64,000 nucleotides of DNA from Firmicutes bacterium UBA2116 (GCA_002331025.1 DCYG01000001.1:37754-101753), one strand, 5' to 3'. Numbered from the stretch's first letter, positions 51,409 through 60,869 are shown. Notes: generated by a model from the sequence alone, not told the origin. Translations and numbers: made by a program.

Positions 51409-51861
51409 TTATCCTAAAATCCATTCATATATGCACTTTTGATGTTCTCCTCTTTGATACATCTCGTTATGTGGTGGCAAACTAACAACGCCTTTAAATT
51501 CAAGACCTATTTTTTCACAAGTTTTGCGGGATGGAATATTGTCTGGGTTGCAGGTTATTATAATTTTATTCATCCCATGAGCAACTGCAACGTCCTTTAT
51601 AATTTTACAAGCCTTTAAAGCATAATTATTTTCCCTATATTCTTCATTAATAAAGTAACCAATGTTACCTCCATAATATAAATTTTCATTATAACCGATC
51701 CGAATGACAATGATTCCTATACTATTTTCAGAATCATGCAGGGTAATTCTATATCTATATACAGGAACATAACCTTTTTTCTCATCAGGTGGTATTTTTT
51801 CTTCAATTCTTAGGTCAATTTCACCATCAGTTAAGAGGTCAAGCTCTTTAAACTCAAACAT
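51409..51861 (-). CDS. GNAT-family N-acetyltransferase
   Basis: 150 residues. IRIGYNENLYYGGNIGYFIN, then EEYRENNYALKACKII (acetyl-CoA loop with diverged G positions) and KIIITCNPDNIPSRKTCEKIG fit the GNAT fold. The upstream sequence contains a 23-bp element also found before the S41 peptidase gene. Substrate unknown. Confidence 0.8.
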   Translation of the reverse strand: MFEFKELDLLTDGEIDLRIEEKIPPDEKKGYVPVYRYRITLHDSENSIGIIVIRIGYNENLYYGGNIGYFINEEYRENNYALKACKIIKDVAVAHGMNKIIITCNPDNIPSRKTCEKIGLEFKGVVSLPPHNEMYQRGEHQKCIYEWILG

Positions 51862-51918
51862 ATACTTCCCTCTCCATGCAATTCTTCATATTAAAAATTA
51901 TTTTATTGATATAACAAC

Positions 51919-51942
51919 AAATGCTTTTATAGTGTGTTTATT
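51919..51942 (-). promoter_or_regulatory. shared 23-bp promoter-like element, copy A
   Basis: Plus strand AAATGCTTTTATAGTGTGTTTAT; read on the minus strand it gives a TATAAA -10-like box 58-70 bp before the acetyltransferase gene. One-base mismatch to copy B at 53500. Confidence 0.5.
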
Positions 51943-52019
51943 ATTATAGTTATCGAAGAAATAATAGTCTATTGGTTTTATCTACTTAGTTATTACTTAT
52001 AATAAGATATTTAGTTACT

Positions 52020-53483
52020 CTATAATCCATAGTATGCAATCAGATTAAGCGTATGTTGCATTGCATCGGTATTCACCCAAATATCGGGCGAAAATCCGGT
52101 TTCTTCGGTAAATACAGTATCGTCATAGTAAAAACCTAATCCCGTTCCGCACTGAATATTAATCTTTGAATTGGGAAGCACAATCTTAATCGCATTGTCG
52201 CTCATCAATCCTCCCCCACTGTTGGTTCCGACAAAAATCACATTGTCCTTGTTTCGCACAGCGGCAATCAACCACTCACCTGCGGAAAATGTACGGCTGT
52301 CAACAAGCACAAATAAAAAATTGTTGTTTTCACTGCGTACAAAAGCCGACGCTTCTTTTATTTCCCAACCGTTGCTACCCGAACGGTAGTTGCTTAGTAA
52401 CCGCTCTGTTTCCTCATTTGATAAGTATTTCTCAAGATTTTTGTATGTCAAGTAATCGGCAGCTCTACTCCGTCGGTGTACGTATATATTGCCTGAAGCG
52501 TATTCCGATAGAGCCGGGGCATATATATCCAGCCAGTCTGTCACATATTTAGACATTCCTCCGCTGTTCCCCCGCATGTCCAGAATCGAAATCTTACTAT
52601 TTCTTACAGTCTCGGCCGACCTGACAAATCTACTGCCGTCCTGTTCATACATGAATGAGCGTATGGCAATCACGAGAATGCCACTTACTTCATAGTCTGA
52701 ATAATATGTAATATTATCTGTATTAATTTCAAATTTTGGAGGCTCCAATACAAATTCTTCAGTCCTGTTATCAAACACAACCTCCACCATTTCTCTTTCA
52801 TCCGCAGAAAGCATGCCAAGCCTGTAAACAAGCATACCTTCATCATTTATGGAACGCTTCATGTAGTTTTCAACCTCATCGCTATCGTCTACCAAGGACA
52901 CATAGTTTCTCTTCCCGTCCTGCTCGGTATAGTATCCCTTTTCATCCTTTAAAAAAATCGTTTCTTCATTTGAATAATACACGGCTTTTGCTAAAATGGG
53001 TCCGTTGTCAATCCAAAAGTGACCATCCTTCACAAAGCCAAGGTTTCTTTTAAAAGATTCACGCAAAATTCCGACAGATAAATTTTCTCCGGCGGCTTTA
53101 CAATCCGAAAGTACATTCTTCTTTGCTCTTTCAAAAACCTTGTCGCCTCCGAAATAGAAATATGCACCATAGCAATTTTTCAAAACTCTAAAAATAAGGT
53201 CCGCATCCTCTGCCGCCTCTTCATAAGTGAGACGACTTACAGATCCCTTATGTTTGCCGTAGTCCGTCATACTGCAAAGCTCTTCGTCGGTAAATCCCAC
53301 TTCAAGCGCCTTCATCTCAGGGGTATAGGTCTTAATGTCTACATCCGGTACACGCATGGTTTCAAGTGCATGCTGTTCATTAATCTCCTTCACCTCGGCA
53401 TAAAAGCCCTCATGACCGGTATAGCCGTATCCGGAAATACCCAGCATTAATAAACATGTTAAAGTGTACAATACTTTCATCAT
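52020..53483 (-). CDS. secreted S41-family (C-terminal processing-type) peptidase
   Basis: 487 residues. N-terminal signal sequence (MMKVLYTLTCLLMLGISGYG). The catalytic domain (about 265-460) has KISILDMRGNSGGMSKYVTD and VDSRTFSAGEWLIAAVRN with the nucleophile Ser in F-S-A-G-E, then FVGTNSGGGLMSDN. The middle lacks an obvious PDZ domain. GAAGG lies upstream of ATG ATG. Likely degrades or processes proteins outside the membrane; monocistronic. Confidence 0.87.
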   Translation of the reverse strand: MMKVLYTLTCLLMLGISGYGYTGHEGFYAEVKEINEQHALETMRVPDVDIKTYTPEMKALEVGFTDEELCSMTDYGKHKGSVSRLTYEEAAEDADLIFRVLKNCYGAYFYFGGDKVFERAKKNVLSDCKAAGENLSVGILRESFKRNLGFVKDGHFWIDNGPILAKAVYYSNEETIFLKDEKGYYTEQDGKRNYVSLVDDSDEVENYMKRSINDEGMLVYRLGMLSADEREMVEVVFDNRTEEFVLEPPKFEINTDNITYYSDYEVSGILVIAIRSFMYEQDGSRFVRSAETVRNSKISILDMRGNSGGMSKYVTDWLDIYAPALSEYASGNIYVHRRSRAADYLTYKNLEKYLSNEETERLLSNYRSGSNGWEIKEASAFVRSENNNFLFVLVDSRTFSAGEWLIAAVRNKDNVIFVGTNSGGGLMSDNAIKIVLPNSKINIQCGTGLGFYYDDTVFTEETGFSPDIWVNTDAMQHTLNLIAYYGL

Positions 53484-53499
53484 TATTAAATACCTTCAT

Positions 53500-53522
53500 A
53501 AATGTTTTTATAGTGTGTTTAT
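53500..53522 (-). promoter_or_regulatory. shared 23-bp promoter-like element, copy B
   Basis: Plus strand AAATGTTTTTATAGTGTGTTTAT, 16-39 bp upstream of the S41 gene, matching copy A in all but one base. On the minus strand it contains ACTATAAAAAC. Confidence 0.5.
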
Positions 53523-53601
53523 ATGTCATACCACAATATTACATAAAATTCCAATATGTTTGTGAATTCTTCTTTGATTAGCTTTTATTAATTTTATTTA
53601 A

Positions 53602-53634
53602 AAATCTCCCACCTTCATATCGGCGGGAGATACT
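53602..53634 (-). terminator. serS terminator
   Basis: On the minus strand TCTCCCGCC pairs with GGTGGGAGA, followed by TTTTTAAATAAAATT. Confidence 0.85.
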
Positions 53635-53635
53635 T

Positions 53636-54913
53636 TTATTTCATAATCTTCATTCCACCCATGTATGGCTGAAGTGCTGCAGGTATATTTACAGTGCCGT
53701 CTTCATTAAGATTGTTTTCTAAAAATGCTATGAGCATTCTCGGAGGAGCCACGACAGTGTTGTTCAATGTATGAGCAAAGTACTTTCCATCTTCTCCCGC
53801 AACACGTATTTTTAAACGCCTTGCCTGAGCATCTCCCAGATTGGAGCAGCTTCCAACCTCGAAATATTTTTTCTGTCTCGGAGACCATGCTTCAACGTCC
53901 ACTGATTTTACCTTCAAATCTGCTAAGTCTCCCGAACAGCATTCAAGAGTTCTCACAGGTATGTCCAGTGAGCGGAACAAATCAACCGTATTCTGCCACA
54001 GCTTCTCATACCACATCATACTGTCCTCGGGCTTACATACAACAATCATTTCCTGCTTTTCAAACTGATGTATCCTGTAAACTCCTCTTTCCTCAAGTCC
54101 GTGAGCTCCCTTTTCCTTTCTGAAGCACGGAGAGTAGCTTGTAAGCGTATGCGGCAGCGATTCTTCTGTCAGTATTGTATCTATAAACTTACCAATCATT
54201 GAATGTTCGCTTGTTCCGATGAGGTACAAATCCTCCCCCTCAATTTTATACATCATTGCATCCATTTCCGCAAAACTCATTACTCCTGTTACAACCTCGC
54301 TTCGAATCATGAAAGGAGGAACACAGTATGTAAAGCCTCTGTCTATCATGAAATCTCTCGCATATGATATAACTGCGGAGTGCAGTCTCGCAATATCGCC
54401 CATGAGGTAGTAGAAGCCGTTGCCTGCTACCTTTCTGGCACTTTCCAAATCAATTCCGCTGAATTTTTCCATAAGGTCAATGTGGTACGGAATATCAAAG
54501 TCCGGAACCATAGGCTCACCATATCGCTGAACCTCAACGTTTTCACTGTCATCCTTACCTAAAGGAACACTTGGATCAATTATGTTCGGAATTGTCATCA
54601 TTATTTTCTTGATTTTTTCCTCGAGCTCACCTTCTCTTGCTTCAAGAGCTGCAAGTCTCTCTGATTCCTCTGTAACCTTTTTCTTTAATTCCTCGGCCTC
54701 TTCTTTTTTGCCCTTTGCCATCAAGCCGCCGATTTCTTTTGATATTTTGTTTCTGTCCGCTCTCAATGAATCTGCCTGCTGCTTTATTTCTCTGTTTTCA
54801 ATGTCCAGAGCAATCACTTCATCGACTAATGGAATCTTACTGTCCTGAAATTTATTTTTGATATTTTGCTTCACTATTTCAGGGTTTTCTCTTACAAATT
54901 TTAAATCTAACAT
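53636..54913 (-). CDS. serS: seryl-tRNA synthetase
   Basis: Class II synthetase charging tRNA-Ser, 425 residues. The N-terminal coiled coil (about 30-100, ADSLRADRNKISKEIGGLMA) is followed by the catalytic core with motif 2 (PCFRKEKGAHGLEERGVYRI, then HQFEKQEM) and motif 3 (NNTVVAPPRMLIAFLENNL). ATG 54913 with GGAGG. It is regulated by a T-box leader that ends just upstream. Single-gene unit. Confidence 0.98.
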   Translation of the reverse strand: MLDLKFVRENPEIVKQNIKNKFQDSKIPLVDEVIALDIENREIKQQADSLRADRNKISKEIGGLMAKGKKEEAEELKKKVTEESERLAALEAREGELEEKIKKIMMTIPNIIDPSVPLGKDDSENVEVQRYGEPMVPDFDIPYHIDLMEKFSGIDLESARKVAGNGFYYLMGDIARLHSAVISYARDFMIDRGFTYCVPPFMIRSEVVTGVMSFAEMDAMMYKIEGEDLYLIGTSEHSMIGKFIDTILTEESLPHTLTSYSPCFRKEKGAHGLEERGVYRIHQFEKQEMIVVCKPEDSMMWYEKLWQNTVDLFRSLDIPVRTLECCSGDLADLKVKSVDVEAWSPRQKKYFEVGSCSNLGDAQARRLKIRVAGEDGKYFAHTLNNTVVAPPRMLIAFLENNLNEDGTVNIPAALQPYMGGMKIMK

Positions 54914-54936
54914 ATGCCCTCCAATTATAAATAAAA

Positions 54937-55180
54937 TAAAAAATCCTTCATCCATATAATAAATAATTATAATGGGACGAAAGATTCCGCGTTGCCACCC
55001 AAATTGCCGGTTTCCCGACCACTCGTAAGTAATTTATAGTCTACCATACTCCGACTCTTCGCCGGCAGCTCCTAAAGTGGAAGGACTGCGTCTTTCACCG
55101 GTTTGCACCAAACACCGGCTCTCTTCCGAAACACAACAATCGTAGCTTTAATCACAGCTGAAATATTCATTTTTGTTTAT
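54937..55180 (-). promoter_or_regulatory. T-box leader of serS
   Basis: Minus strand, about 240 nt. The T-box GGGTGGCAACGCGG (55001-54988) is present, and the terminator arms AATCTTTCGTCC and GGATGAAGGATTTTTT lie after it (54985-54940). Upstream CGGAAGAGAG and GGTGCAAACCGG fit stem I elements. Uncharged tRNA-Ser should stabilise the antiterminator. I could not place the specifier codon with certainty. Confidence 0.9.
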
Positions 55181-55224
55181 TATACAATATTTTTAATAAA
55201 TTGCAAGTGTTTTTTTAATTATCA

Positions 55225-56610
55225 TTAAATTTGCAGCTTTTCTTTAATAACTTCCACTTGCTTTGGTGTTGGAGGTTTTTCCATGTTAAGTACAATAATC
55301 CTATTATTAAAAAGCAAGATATACTCACCTGTAGGGTTATCATCATAATACCGCTGATACGCTTCTATAGTTTCAAAGACTTTGTTATCAACAGATTCAA
55401 AGCTGGTGTTGTCTCTCCACTCCGGTATTTCAAGCAGATGATCCTTTGAAAGCTGATAAACAAAATCAATTTGAGTCTCTAAGATCTCATATTCTATCTC
55501 CGGCGGAGAATTTTTCGCCGGGAGAGAATCCTGCCTGTAGACACTTTTGGAAAGAAATAATGTACTGTCTTTCTTTTCTTCATAAGAATAATAGTCATAG
55601 TCAATTTCGCCGTACAAATCCTCACACTTAAGTGGAATGTTGTCGCTGTATAATTTATACTCTCGGTTATGTGCTGAATTAACAGGCCATGAAACAGTCT
55701 GGTATTCCGAGCCATTATCTGTATCAAATCCAAATTTCAAAACGAGCATCATGATGAATGCAATATAAGCAAAGCTGACAATTGTAAGCATCGTGACAGA
55801 TATTATCTTATTTTTTGCAGCCGATACCTTTTTCCTTCTCAGATATTTAATTGATGTCCAAAATACAAACGTCAGAATTGGCATCTGTAAAATGAAAAGC
55901 AAAACAACCCAGCCCATTTCAAAAGCCATATAAAACAAAACATACCCTGCAAATACGAAAATAAAAATCGTAAAAATTATATCTACAATTTTATGAACCA
56001 TATTGCTGTTCTCAGCACATCCCCCTCCATTGGCAATTGACTTCTCCGAACGTTTACACCAAACAAAATAATCGAGCAGGGAATACATAGCATAGATAGT
56101 TGCCACTAATAACATAGAAATAGGAAACAGATGCCTTGTATCTGACAAAAAATCTATGGGATCCCGTTGAAAGGAGTTAAATTGCAAAACCATATTTAAT
56201 GCAAGGATTAATATGGTCATGAACATAGACGGAATAAAACTCTTTTTCATACATCTTTTTATATTATTAAATTTCTCTTTCTCATCTGTTTCAAATGGTA
56301 TGGGATTGTCAGCTTCACTGCAAAATATTTGCATTTGATTTAATTGAGATATAAAATTCCAGCCGGCAGCCTTTGCATAATCAAAATATGTTTGCTGATT
56401 GTAGGTTATGCCGGGATTAAAAACCGACCCTTCCGAAAAATATGTAACTGTATATTTTAATTTTTTCGGCTCGCCTTTTCTGAATGTCCAAAAAAAAGAT
56501 CCGCATTCTTCAAGGAAAAGACCCTTCGCTGCTAACTTTTCCAATTTCTTTTCTGTATCCTCATAACGGTCAAATCTGAAATTTATTATCCTTTTAGTTG
56601 TATTCTTCAT
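55225..56610 (-). CDS. DUF2812-domain membrane protein
   Basis: 461 residues from ATG 56610 (AGGAAG eight bases upstream). The N-terminal DUF2812 domain spans about 5-100 (RIINFRFDRYEDTEKKLEKL, then GLFLEECGSFFWTFRKGEPK and KLKYTVTYFSEG). About four or five transmembrane segments follow (about 125-275) and a soluble C-terminal domain ends the protein. DUF2812 proteins are usually partnered with a PadR-family repressor, as here. Function unknown; the pair may sense or respond to membrane stress. Confidence 0.85.
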   Translation of the reverse strand: MKNTTKRIINFRFDRYEDTEKKLEKLAAKGLFLEECGSFFWTFRKGEPKKLKYTVTYFSEGSVFNPGITYNQQTYFDYAKAAGWNFISQLNQMQIFCSEADNPIPFETDEKEKFNNIKRCMKKSFIPSMFMTILILALNMVLQFNSFQRDPIDFLSDTRHLFPISMLLVATIYAMYSLLDYFVWCKRSEKSIANGGGCAENSNMVHKIVDIIFTIFIFVFAGYVLFYMAFEMGWVVLLFILQMPILTFVFWTSIKYLRRKKVSAAKNKIISVTMLTIVSFAYIAFIMMLVLKFGFDTDNGSEYQTVSWPVNSAHNREYKLYSDNIPLKCEDLYGEIDYDYYSYEEKKDSTLFLSKSVYRQDSLPAKNSPPEIEYEILETQIDFVYQLSKDHLLEIPEWRDNTSFESVDNKVFETIEAYQRYYDDNPTGEYILLFNNRIIVLNMEKPPTPKQVEVIKEKLQI

Positions 56611-56929
56611 CGCTGCCACTTCCTTTTACCAACAATTCATAATCTTTTTTTAATTTATTTAATCGCTCATATTCCTTTTCAAGCATTTCCGTACCAAGTC
56701 TTGTTATGACATAGCTTTTCTTTCGGTTTTCTGTCTTAGTTTCAATAATAATTTTTTCTTTTACAAAGTTATCCAATAAACTGTACAAGGTTCCGGGTCC
56801 GATGATAACCCTTCCATTTGTCAGCTCTTCAACCCTTTTCATAATATCAACACCACAGTTCTCCTGCGTTAAGCAAATAAGGATATAAAACATTTGCTCT
56901 GTTAAGGTTTGATATTTTTCTCGTGCCAT
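56594..56929 (-). CDS. PadR-family transcriptional regulator
   Basis: 111 residues with a winged helix (LTEQMFYILICLTQENCGVD, then GRVIIGPGTLYSLLDNFVKE) and a C-terminal dimerisation helix (TRLGTEMLEKEYERLNKLKK). It overlaps the DUF2812 start by 17 bp. It probably represses this operon from the repeated palindromes at 56944-56996. Confidence 0.9.
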   Translation of the reverse strand: MAREKYQTLTEQMFYILICLTQENCGVDIMKRVEELTNGRVIIGPGTLYSLLDNFVKEKIIIETKTENRKKSYVITRLGTEMLEKEYERLNKLKKDYELLVKGSGSDEEYN

Positions 56930-56943
56930 CCAGCCACCTCACA

Positions 56944-56996
56944 AACATCGATATTCGATATTATATACTTATAGGGTAACATCGATTATCGATACT
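56944..56996. promoter_or_regulatory. PadR operator repeats
   Basis: Two 17-bp direct repeats, TATCGATAATCGATGTT and TATCGAATATCGATGTT on the minus strand, each containing an ATCGAWWATCGAT-type dyad. They lie 15 bp and 48 bp before the padR ATG and flank a TATAAT-like box. Confidence 0.7.
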
Positions 56997-57007
56997 GTCA
57001 AGAATAA

Positions 57008-57035
57008 AAAGACAGACCTATATTTTAAGTCTGCA
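57008..57035 (-). terminator. terminator of the 303-aa gene
   Basis: CAGACTTAAAAT and AGGTCTGTC form a 6-7 bp stem followed by TTTTTA on the minus strand, behind the stop at 57047. Confidence 0.7.
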
Positions 57036-57046
57036 TGCGGGAGATA

Positions 57047-57958
57047 TTATCTATAATTAGGTACATTTAAAACCTTCCCATTTCTTGTTATCTCTGTGAT
57101 ACTGCCGTTTGACCATTCCGGTCTGCGGAAAACAGGTTCTCCGTTATTATCCACTTCATTGCGTAAAACTACGTATTTATAGTTAATACTATACTTATCC
57201 TGTATATTTGCATAAACTGTTAATACATCATTAGCATCCATTTCAACTTCATCAATGATATCTGCGTTTATAAAATTAGTTACCTTATTCTCATTACTGA
57301 ATTGTGATATGTCAACTTCATCTTCTCTTAATATACTTCCGTTTATATCATATATAATACTCACCTTTTCAGGCATATTATCATCTGTGTTAGTAATTCT
57401 GAGTTCGATATTGCCTCCCTTGTATATATGTTTGCCATTACTGTATCGTGTACTTCCATTATAATATCCTTCTAATTGCAATAGAAATTTATTATATAAG
57501 TCATAATATTCATCTAAGCTTTCTGTTTTTTGAATTCCATCCTTACTGATAACTACTTTTGGTTGAAATGTTTCAAAGATATCTGCATCAATAGTTGTTT
57601 CAAAGGATGTTCCATTTTTATTCAATATAAAGCTTTCATCGTTTAATTGAATATTTACTGTAAGCCCTTCTGAGTATTCTTTAGGCACAACGGTAAACTT
57701 AACCGGTACTGTTAAATTATCCTTATTTAAGCTTTCGCCAAATTCTATTTTATGACTATCCAGCAAGCTGCTCTGTTTTTCAAGAATAGAATCAATATTA
57801 GAATAAATATTCGATATTTCACTATTATTCCTATTTATGCCTGACACAATTTGCAGATAATAATTATCCATTGACCTTTCAAGGTTATTGATTTTAAATA
57901 TGTTAAATATATTTATTATTATTAATGCTATTATTATATAATTTGAATACTTTTTCAT
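57047..57958 (-). CDS. membrane-anchored hypothetical protein (303 aa)
   Basis: N-terminal transmembrane anchor (about 6-24, YIIIALIIINIFNIFK), a short coiled-coil segment (about 30-70) and an external beta-rich domain (about 80-300) with Ig-like patterns (FTVVPKEYSEGLTVNIQLND). Not recognised. RBS GGGG-type precedes the ATG. It has its own terminator and is not obviously coupled to the neighbours. Confidence 0.72.
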   Translation of the reverse strand: MKKYSNYIIIALIIINIFNIFKINNLERSMDNYYLQIVSGINRNNSEISNIYSNIDSILEKQSSLLDSHKIEFGESLNKDNLTVPVKFTVVPKEYSEGLTVNIQLNDESFILNKNGTSFETTIDADIFETFQPKVVISKDGIQKTESLDEYYDLYNKFLLQLEGYYNGSTRYSNGKHIYKGGNIELRITNTDDNMPEKVSIIYDINGSILREDEVDISQFSNENKVTNFINADIIDEVEMDANDVLTVYANIQDKYSINYKYVVLRNEVDNNGEPVFRRPEWSNGSITEITRNGKVLNVPNYR

Positions 57959-58019
57959 TTTTTACCCCTTATTTTTGCCATGATTTCAGATATTTTATTG
58001 TTGCTTTGAATTAATTTGT

Positions 58020-58052
58020 AAAAAAAGCAGGTGTATTTCAACCTGCTGTATA
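58020..58052 (-). terminator. terminator of the dnaX-ybaB-recR operon
   Basis: GCAGGT and ACCTGC flank a GAAATAC-type loop, followed by T7 on the minus strand. Confidence 0.85.
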
Positions 58053-58088
58053 TATTTATGCAAATTCTACCAAGTATTTATCGAGATA

Positions 58089-58685
58089 CTACATCTCTCT
58101 TCTGCCTTCCATTGCACGCATCAGGGTTACCTCATCTGCGTATTCTATGTCGCCGCCTACGGGTATGCCGTGAGCTATACGTGTTGTCTTGATACCCATT
58201 GGCTTTATGAGCCGTGATATGTATACGGCAGTTGCTTCACCTTCAATGGTCGGATTAGTTGCAAGTATTACTTCTGCTACATCTGCATTTAACCTGCTGA
58301 TTAAGCTTTTTATGTTAATTTCATCAGGACCTATACCGTCAAGGGGTGATATCGTACCGTGGAGAACATGGTATACACCTTTATATTCTTTAGTTCGCTC
58401 CATTGCAGATATATCTCGTACATCCTCCACTACACAGATAGTAGAATGGTCGCGTTTAAAGCTGCCGCAGATGCTGCAAATGTCTCCTTCTGCTAAATTG
58501 CCGCAGGTTGTGCAATGCTTCGTATACTTTTTAGCATTTACAATTGCCTTTGCAAGCTCCACCACATCATTGCCCTTCATATCCAAAATATGAAATGCAA
58601 GGCGCTGAGCTGATTTTCTTCCTATTCCCGGGAGCTTGGCAAGCTCTTCTATCAATTTAGTTATTGGCGGTGTATATTGCTCCAT
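58089..58685 (-). CDS. recR: recombination mediator RecR
   Basis: 198 residues. The N-terminal helix-hairpin-helix (LAKLPGIGRKSAQRLAFHIL), the four-Cys zinc finger CTTCGNLAEGDICSIC (about 57-72) and the Toprim domain (TICVVEDVRDISAMERTKEY, then VILATNPTIEGEATAVYISR) are complete. RecR loads RecA with RecF/RecO. It overlaps the ybaB stop by one base. Confidence 0.97.
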   Translation of the reverse strand: MEQYTPPITKLIEELAKLPGIGRKSAQRLAFHILDMKGNDVVELAKAIVNAKKYTKHCTTCGNLAEGDICSICGSFKRDHSTICVVEDVRDISAMERTKEYKGVYHVLHGTISPLDGIGPDEINIKSLISRLNADVAEVILATNPTIEGEATAVYISRLIKPMGIKTTRIAHGIPVGGDIEYADEVTLMRAMEGRREM

Positions 58686-59035
58686 TAGAATAACCCCGGT
58701 ATATTTACTCCGCCAGTTACTTTTTTCATTTCGGTTTCCATCATTTCGTCCGCTTTTCTGAATGCTTCGTTAACAGCAGCAACTATCATATCTTCAAGCA
58801 TTTCAACATCATCCTTATCTACAACCTCAGGATCTATTTTAACTTGTAACAAATCTTTTTTACCTGTTACCTTAACCATAACAGCTCCACCACCGGAAGT
58901 AGCTTCAACCTCTTTTTGTTCAAGCTCCTTTTGCATATCTTCCATTTGTTTCTGCATTTTCTGAACCTGTTTCATCATATTGTTCATATTTCCGCCTCCG
59001 GGCATTCCCATCGGCATACGTCTACCTTTACTCAT
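58685..59035 (-). CDS. YbaB/EbfC-family nucleoid-associated protein
   Basis: 116 residues from ATG 59035 (AGGAGG at 7-nt spacing). Gly/Met-rich N-terminus (MPMGMPGGGNMNNMMKQ), a helical segment (KMQKQMEDMQKELEQKEVEA) and the conserved VMVKVTGKKDLLQVKIDPEV core. It binds DNA as a dimer and normally sits between dnaX and recR, as here. Confidence 0.95.
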   Translation of the reverse strand: MSKGRRMPMGMPGGGNMNNMMKQVQKMQKQMEDMQKELEQKEVEATSGGGAVMVKVTGKKDLLQVKIDPEVVDKDDVEMLEDMIVAAVNEAFRKADEMMETEMKKVTGGVNIPGLF

Positions 59036-59036
59036 T

Positions 59037-60734
59037 TCAATCCTCCTGCTTAAATTCAACTATATCACCAAATTCATTTTTCAAATCTTCATATATATCT
59101 TCGATATTTTTCTTTGGTTTCATAGGTTTTTCTTCTTTTTCTTTTTTTATTATAAATTCAATTTCACATTCATCATTTAAAAAGCTTTGTAAAACTTCTT
59201 TAAATTTCTGTTTGTTTTTAGGTTGATTTGCCGCATTAATGTGAAAAGTGAATTTCGGATCAAATTCAAATATTGCTTTCTTGTTTAGAACCTCAGTTAA
59301 TTTTGATTCTCTGATAATTGCCTGAAGTCCCGCATTTTCACTTCTTATTTGCTTAAGTATATTCTGCCAGCCGTTTATTATTGCATTATAAATTGCTTCA
59401 TCACTTTTATTTTCATATGATTTTATCGGTACTTGCTCTTCAGCATCCTGTTGATTTTCATCCTGCTTAACACTTTTGAACAATTCCTCTTGTTTTTTCG
59501 GTTCCGCAAAAGCCGGCTTTGGCTCTGTATATGCTTGTTTTTTTACGGGTGCCTTTATCGCTGCAGTACTTGTATTAAAGCTGCCGCTTTTTATATTATT
59601 TTCAAGCTCCTGAATTCTATCTATAAGCGCTTCAATACTTGTGTCGTTTATAGGATGCAAAAGCTTTATGAGCTTTGTTTCTAAAAGTACTCTTGGATTT
59701 AATGACCTTTTGCATTCTAATTGAGTAATGGACAGTTCTTCTATAAATCTAACTATTGCATCAACAGATACTTTATCACTTAAGCTTTTCAGTTCATCCG
59801 CTTCATCTTCAGATATACGTATTAAATTATCCGATGAATTAGTCGTTTTAATTATAAGCAGATTTCTAAAGGTTATTATTAATTCGTCAAGAAAAAATGA
59901 AATTTCCTTGCCGGAATTCAATATGTCATCAACCAACACCATGGTACTTTTTATATCTCTGTCTATAATGAATTCGGCTGCTTCAAGCACAACCTGATAA
60001 TTCACCGTACCCAATAGATTTATTACTGTTTCATAATCTATTATTTCTTCGTTAAATGACATGCATCTGTCAAGAATACTTTGGGCATCTCTCATTGCAC
60101 CTTCTGAATTTGCAGCTATAAGCTTTAATGCCTTTTCTTCATATTTGATACCTAATTCATTGCATATTTTAATCATATTGTCTACAATTACCGAGGATTT
60201 AATTCTTTTCAAGTCAAATCTCTGGCATCTTGACAAAATTGTAGCCGGTATTTTTTGCGGCTCTGTTGTAGCAAGTATAAATAGCAAATGCTCAGGCGGT
60301 TCCTCCAATGTTTTAAGAAGTGCATTAAAAGCACCTTTTGAAAGCATGTGAACCTCGTCTATTATGTATACCTTGTACTTGCTCTTAACAGGCATGAATT
60401 TAACCTTGTCTCTCAGCTCACGTATGTCATCAACGCCATTGTTCGAAGCAGCATCCATTTCAATAACATCCATGTTTGTTTCATCCAATATGCTTTTGCA
60501 TATTTCACATTCGTTGCACGGATTGCCGTCATGATTGTTAGTACAATTTACTGCTCTTGAAAATATCTTTGCAGTCGATGTTTTTCCTGTTCCTCTGATG
60601 CCGCTGAAAAGATAGGCATGGGCAATATTGTCCGTTAATATCTGATTTTTAAGTGTCTTAGTAACATGCTCCTGACCTAACACATCATCAAATATTTGGG
60701 GACGAAATTTTCTGTATATGGCTTGATGAGACAT
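59037..60734 (-). CDS. dnaX: DNA polymerase III subunit gamma/tau
   Basis: Clamp-loader ATPase, 565 residues. Walker A GIRGTGKTSTAKIFSRA (about 45-61), the four-Cys zinc finger (CTNNHDGNPCNECEIC), Walker B IIDEVHMLSKGAFNALLKTL and sensor SRH segment ILSRCQRFDLKRI are standard. The C-terminal ~180 residues are diverged (tau-specific). ATG at 60734; one base separates it from ybaB. No programmed-frameshift site at the position expected for a gamma form was seen. Confidence 0.96.
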   Translation of the reverse strand: MSHQAIYRKFRPQIFDDVLGQEHVTKTLKNQILTDNIAHAYLFSGIRGTGKTSTAKIFSRAVNCTNNHDGNPCNECEICKSILDETNMDVIEMDAASNNGVDDIRELRDKVKFMPVKSKYKVYIIDEVHMLSKGAFNALLKTLEEPPEHLLFILATTEPQKIPATILSRCQRFDLKRIKSSVIVDNMIKICNELGIKYEEKALKLIAANSEGAMRDAQSILDRCMSFNEEIIDYETVINLLGTVNYQVVLEAAEFIIDRDIKSTMVLVDDILNSGKEISFFLDELIITFRNLLIIKTTNSSDNLIRISEDEADELKSLSDKVSVDAIVRFIEELSITQLECKRSLNPRVLLETKLIKLLHPINDTSIEALIDRIQELENNIKSGSFNTSTAAIKAPVKKQAYTEPKPAFAEPKKQEELFKSVKQDENQQDAEEQVPIKSYENKSDEAIYNAIINGWQNILKQIRSENAGLQAIIRESKLTEVLNKKAIFEFDPKFTFHINAANQPKNKQKFKEVLQSFLNDECEIEFIIKKEKEEKPMKPKKNIEDIYEDLKNEFGDIVEFKQED

Positions 60735-60793
60735 TTTTAACCACCTGCCCTCATGGTAATTTTTTTAATTGTATGATATACGTAGTATAGCAT

Positions 60794-60823
60794 AAAAAAA
60801 TACAATGCACAACACATTGTATT
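60794..60823 (-). terminator. terminator of the 32-aa peptide gene
   Basis: AATACAATG and CATTGTATT form a perfect 9-bp stem with a 7-nt loop, followed by T7 on the minus strand. Confidence 0.85.
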
Positions 60824-60869
60824 TCCGAAAAATTCTTTAACAAATAGTTTTTTATCGTTGTTTGCCGGT

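Noticed and set aside
59100..59160. Poly-A tract near the 3' end of dnaX as a programmed frameshift site
   Set aside because: It lies within the last ~25 codons, too late to produce a gamma-sized product.
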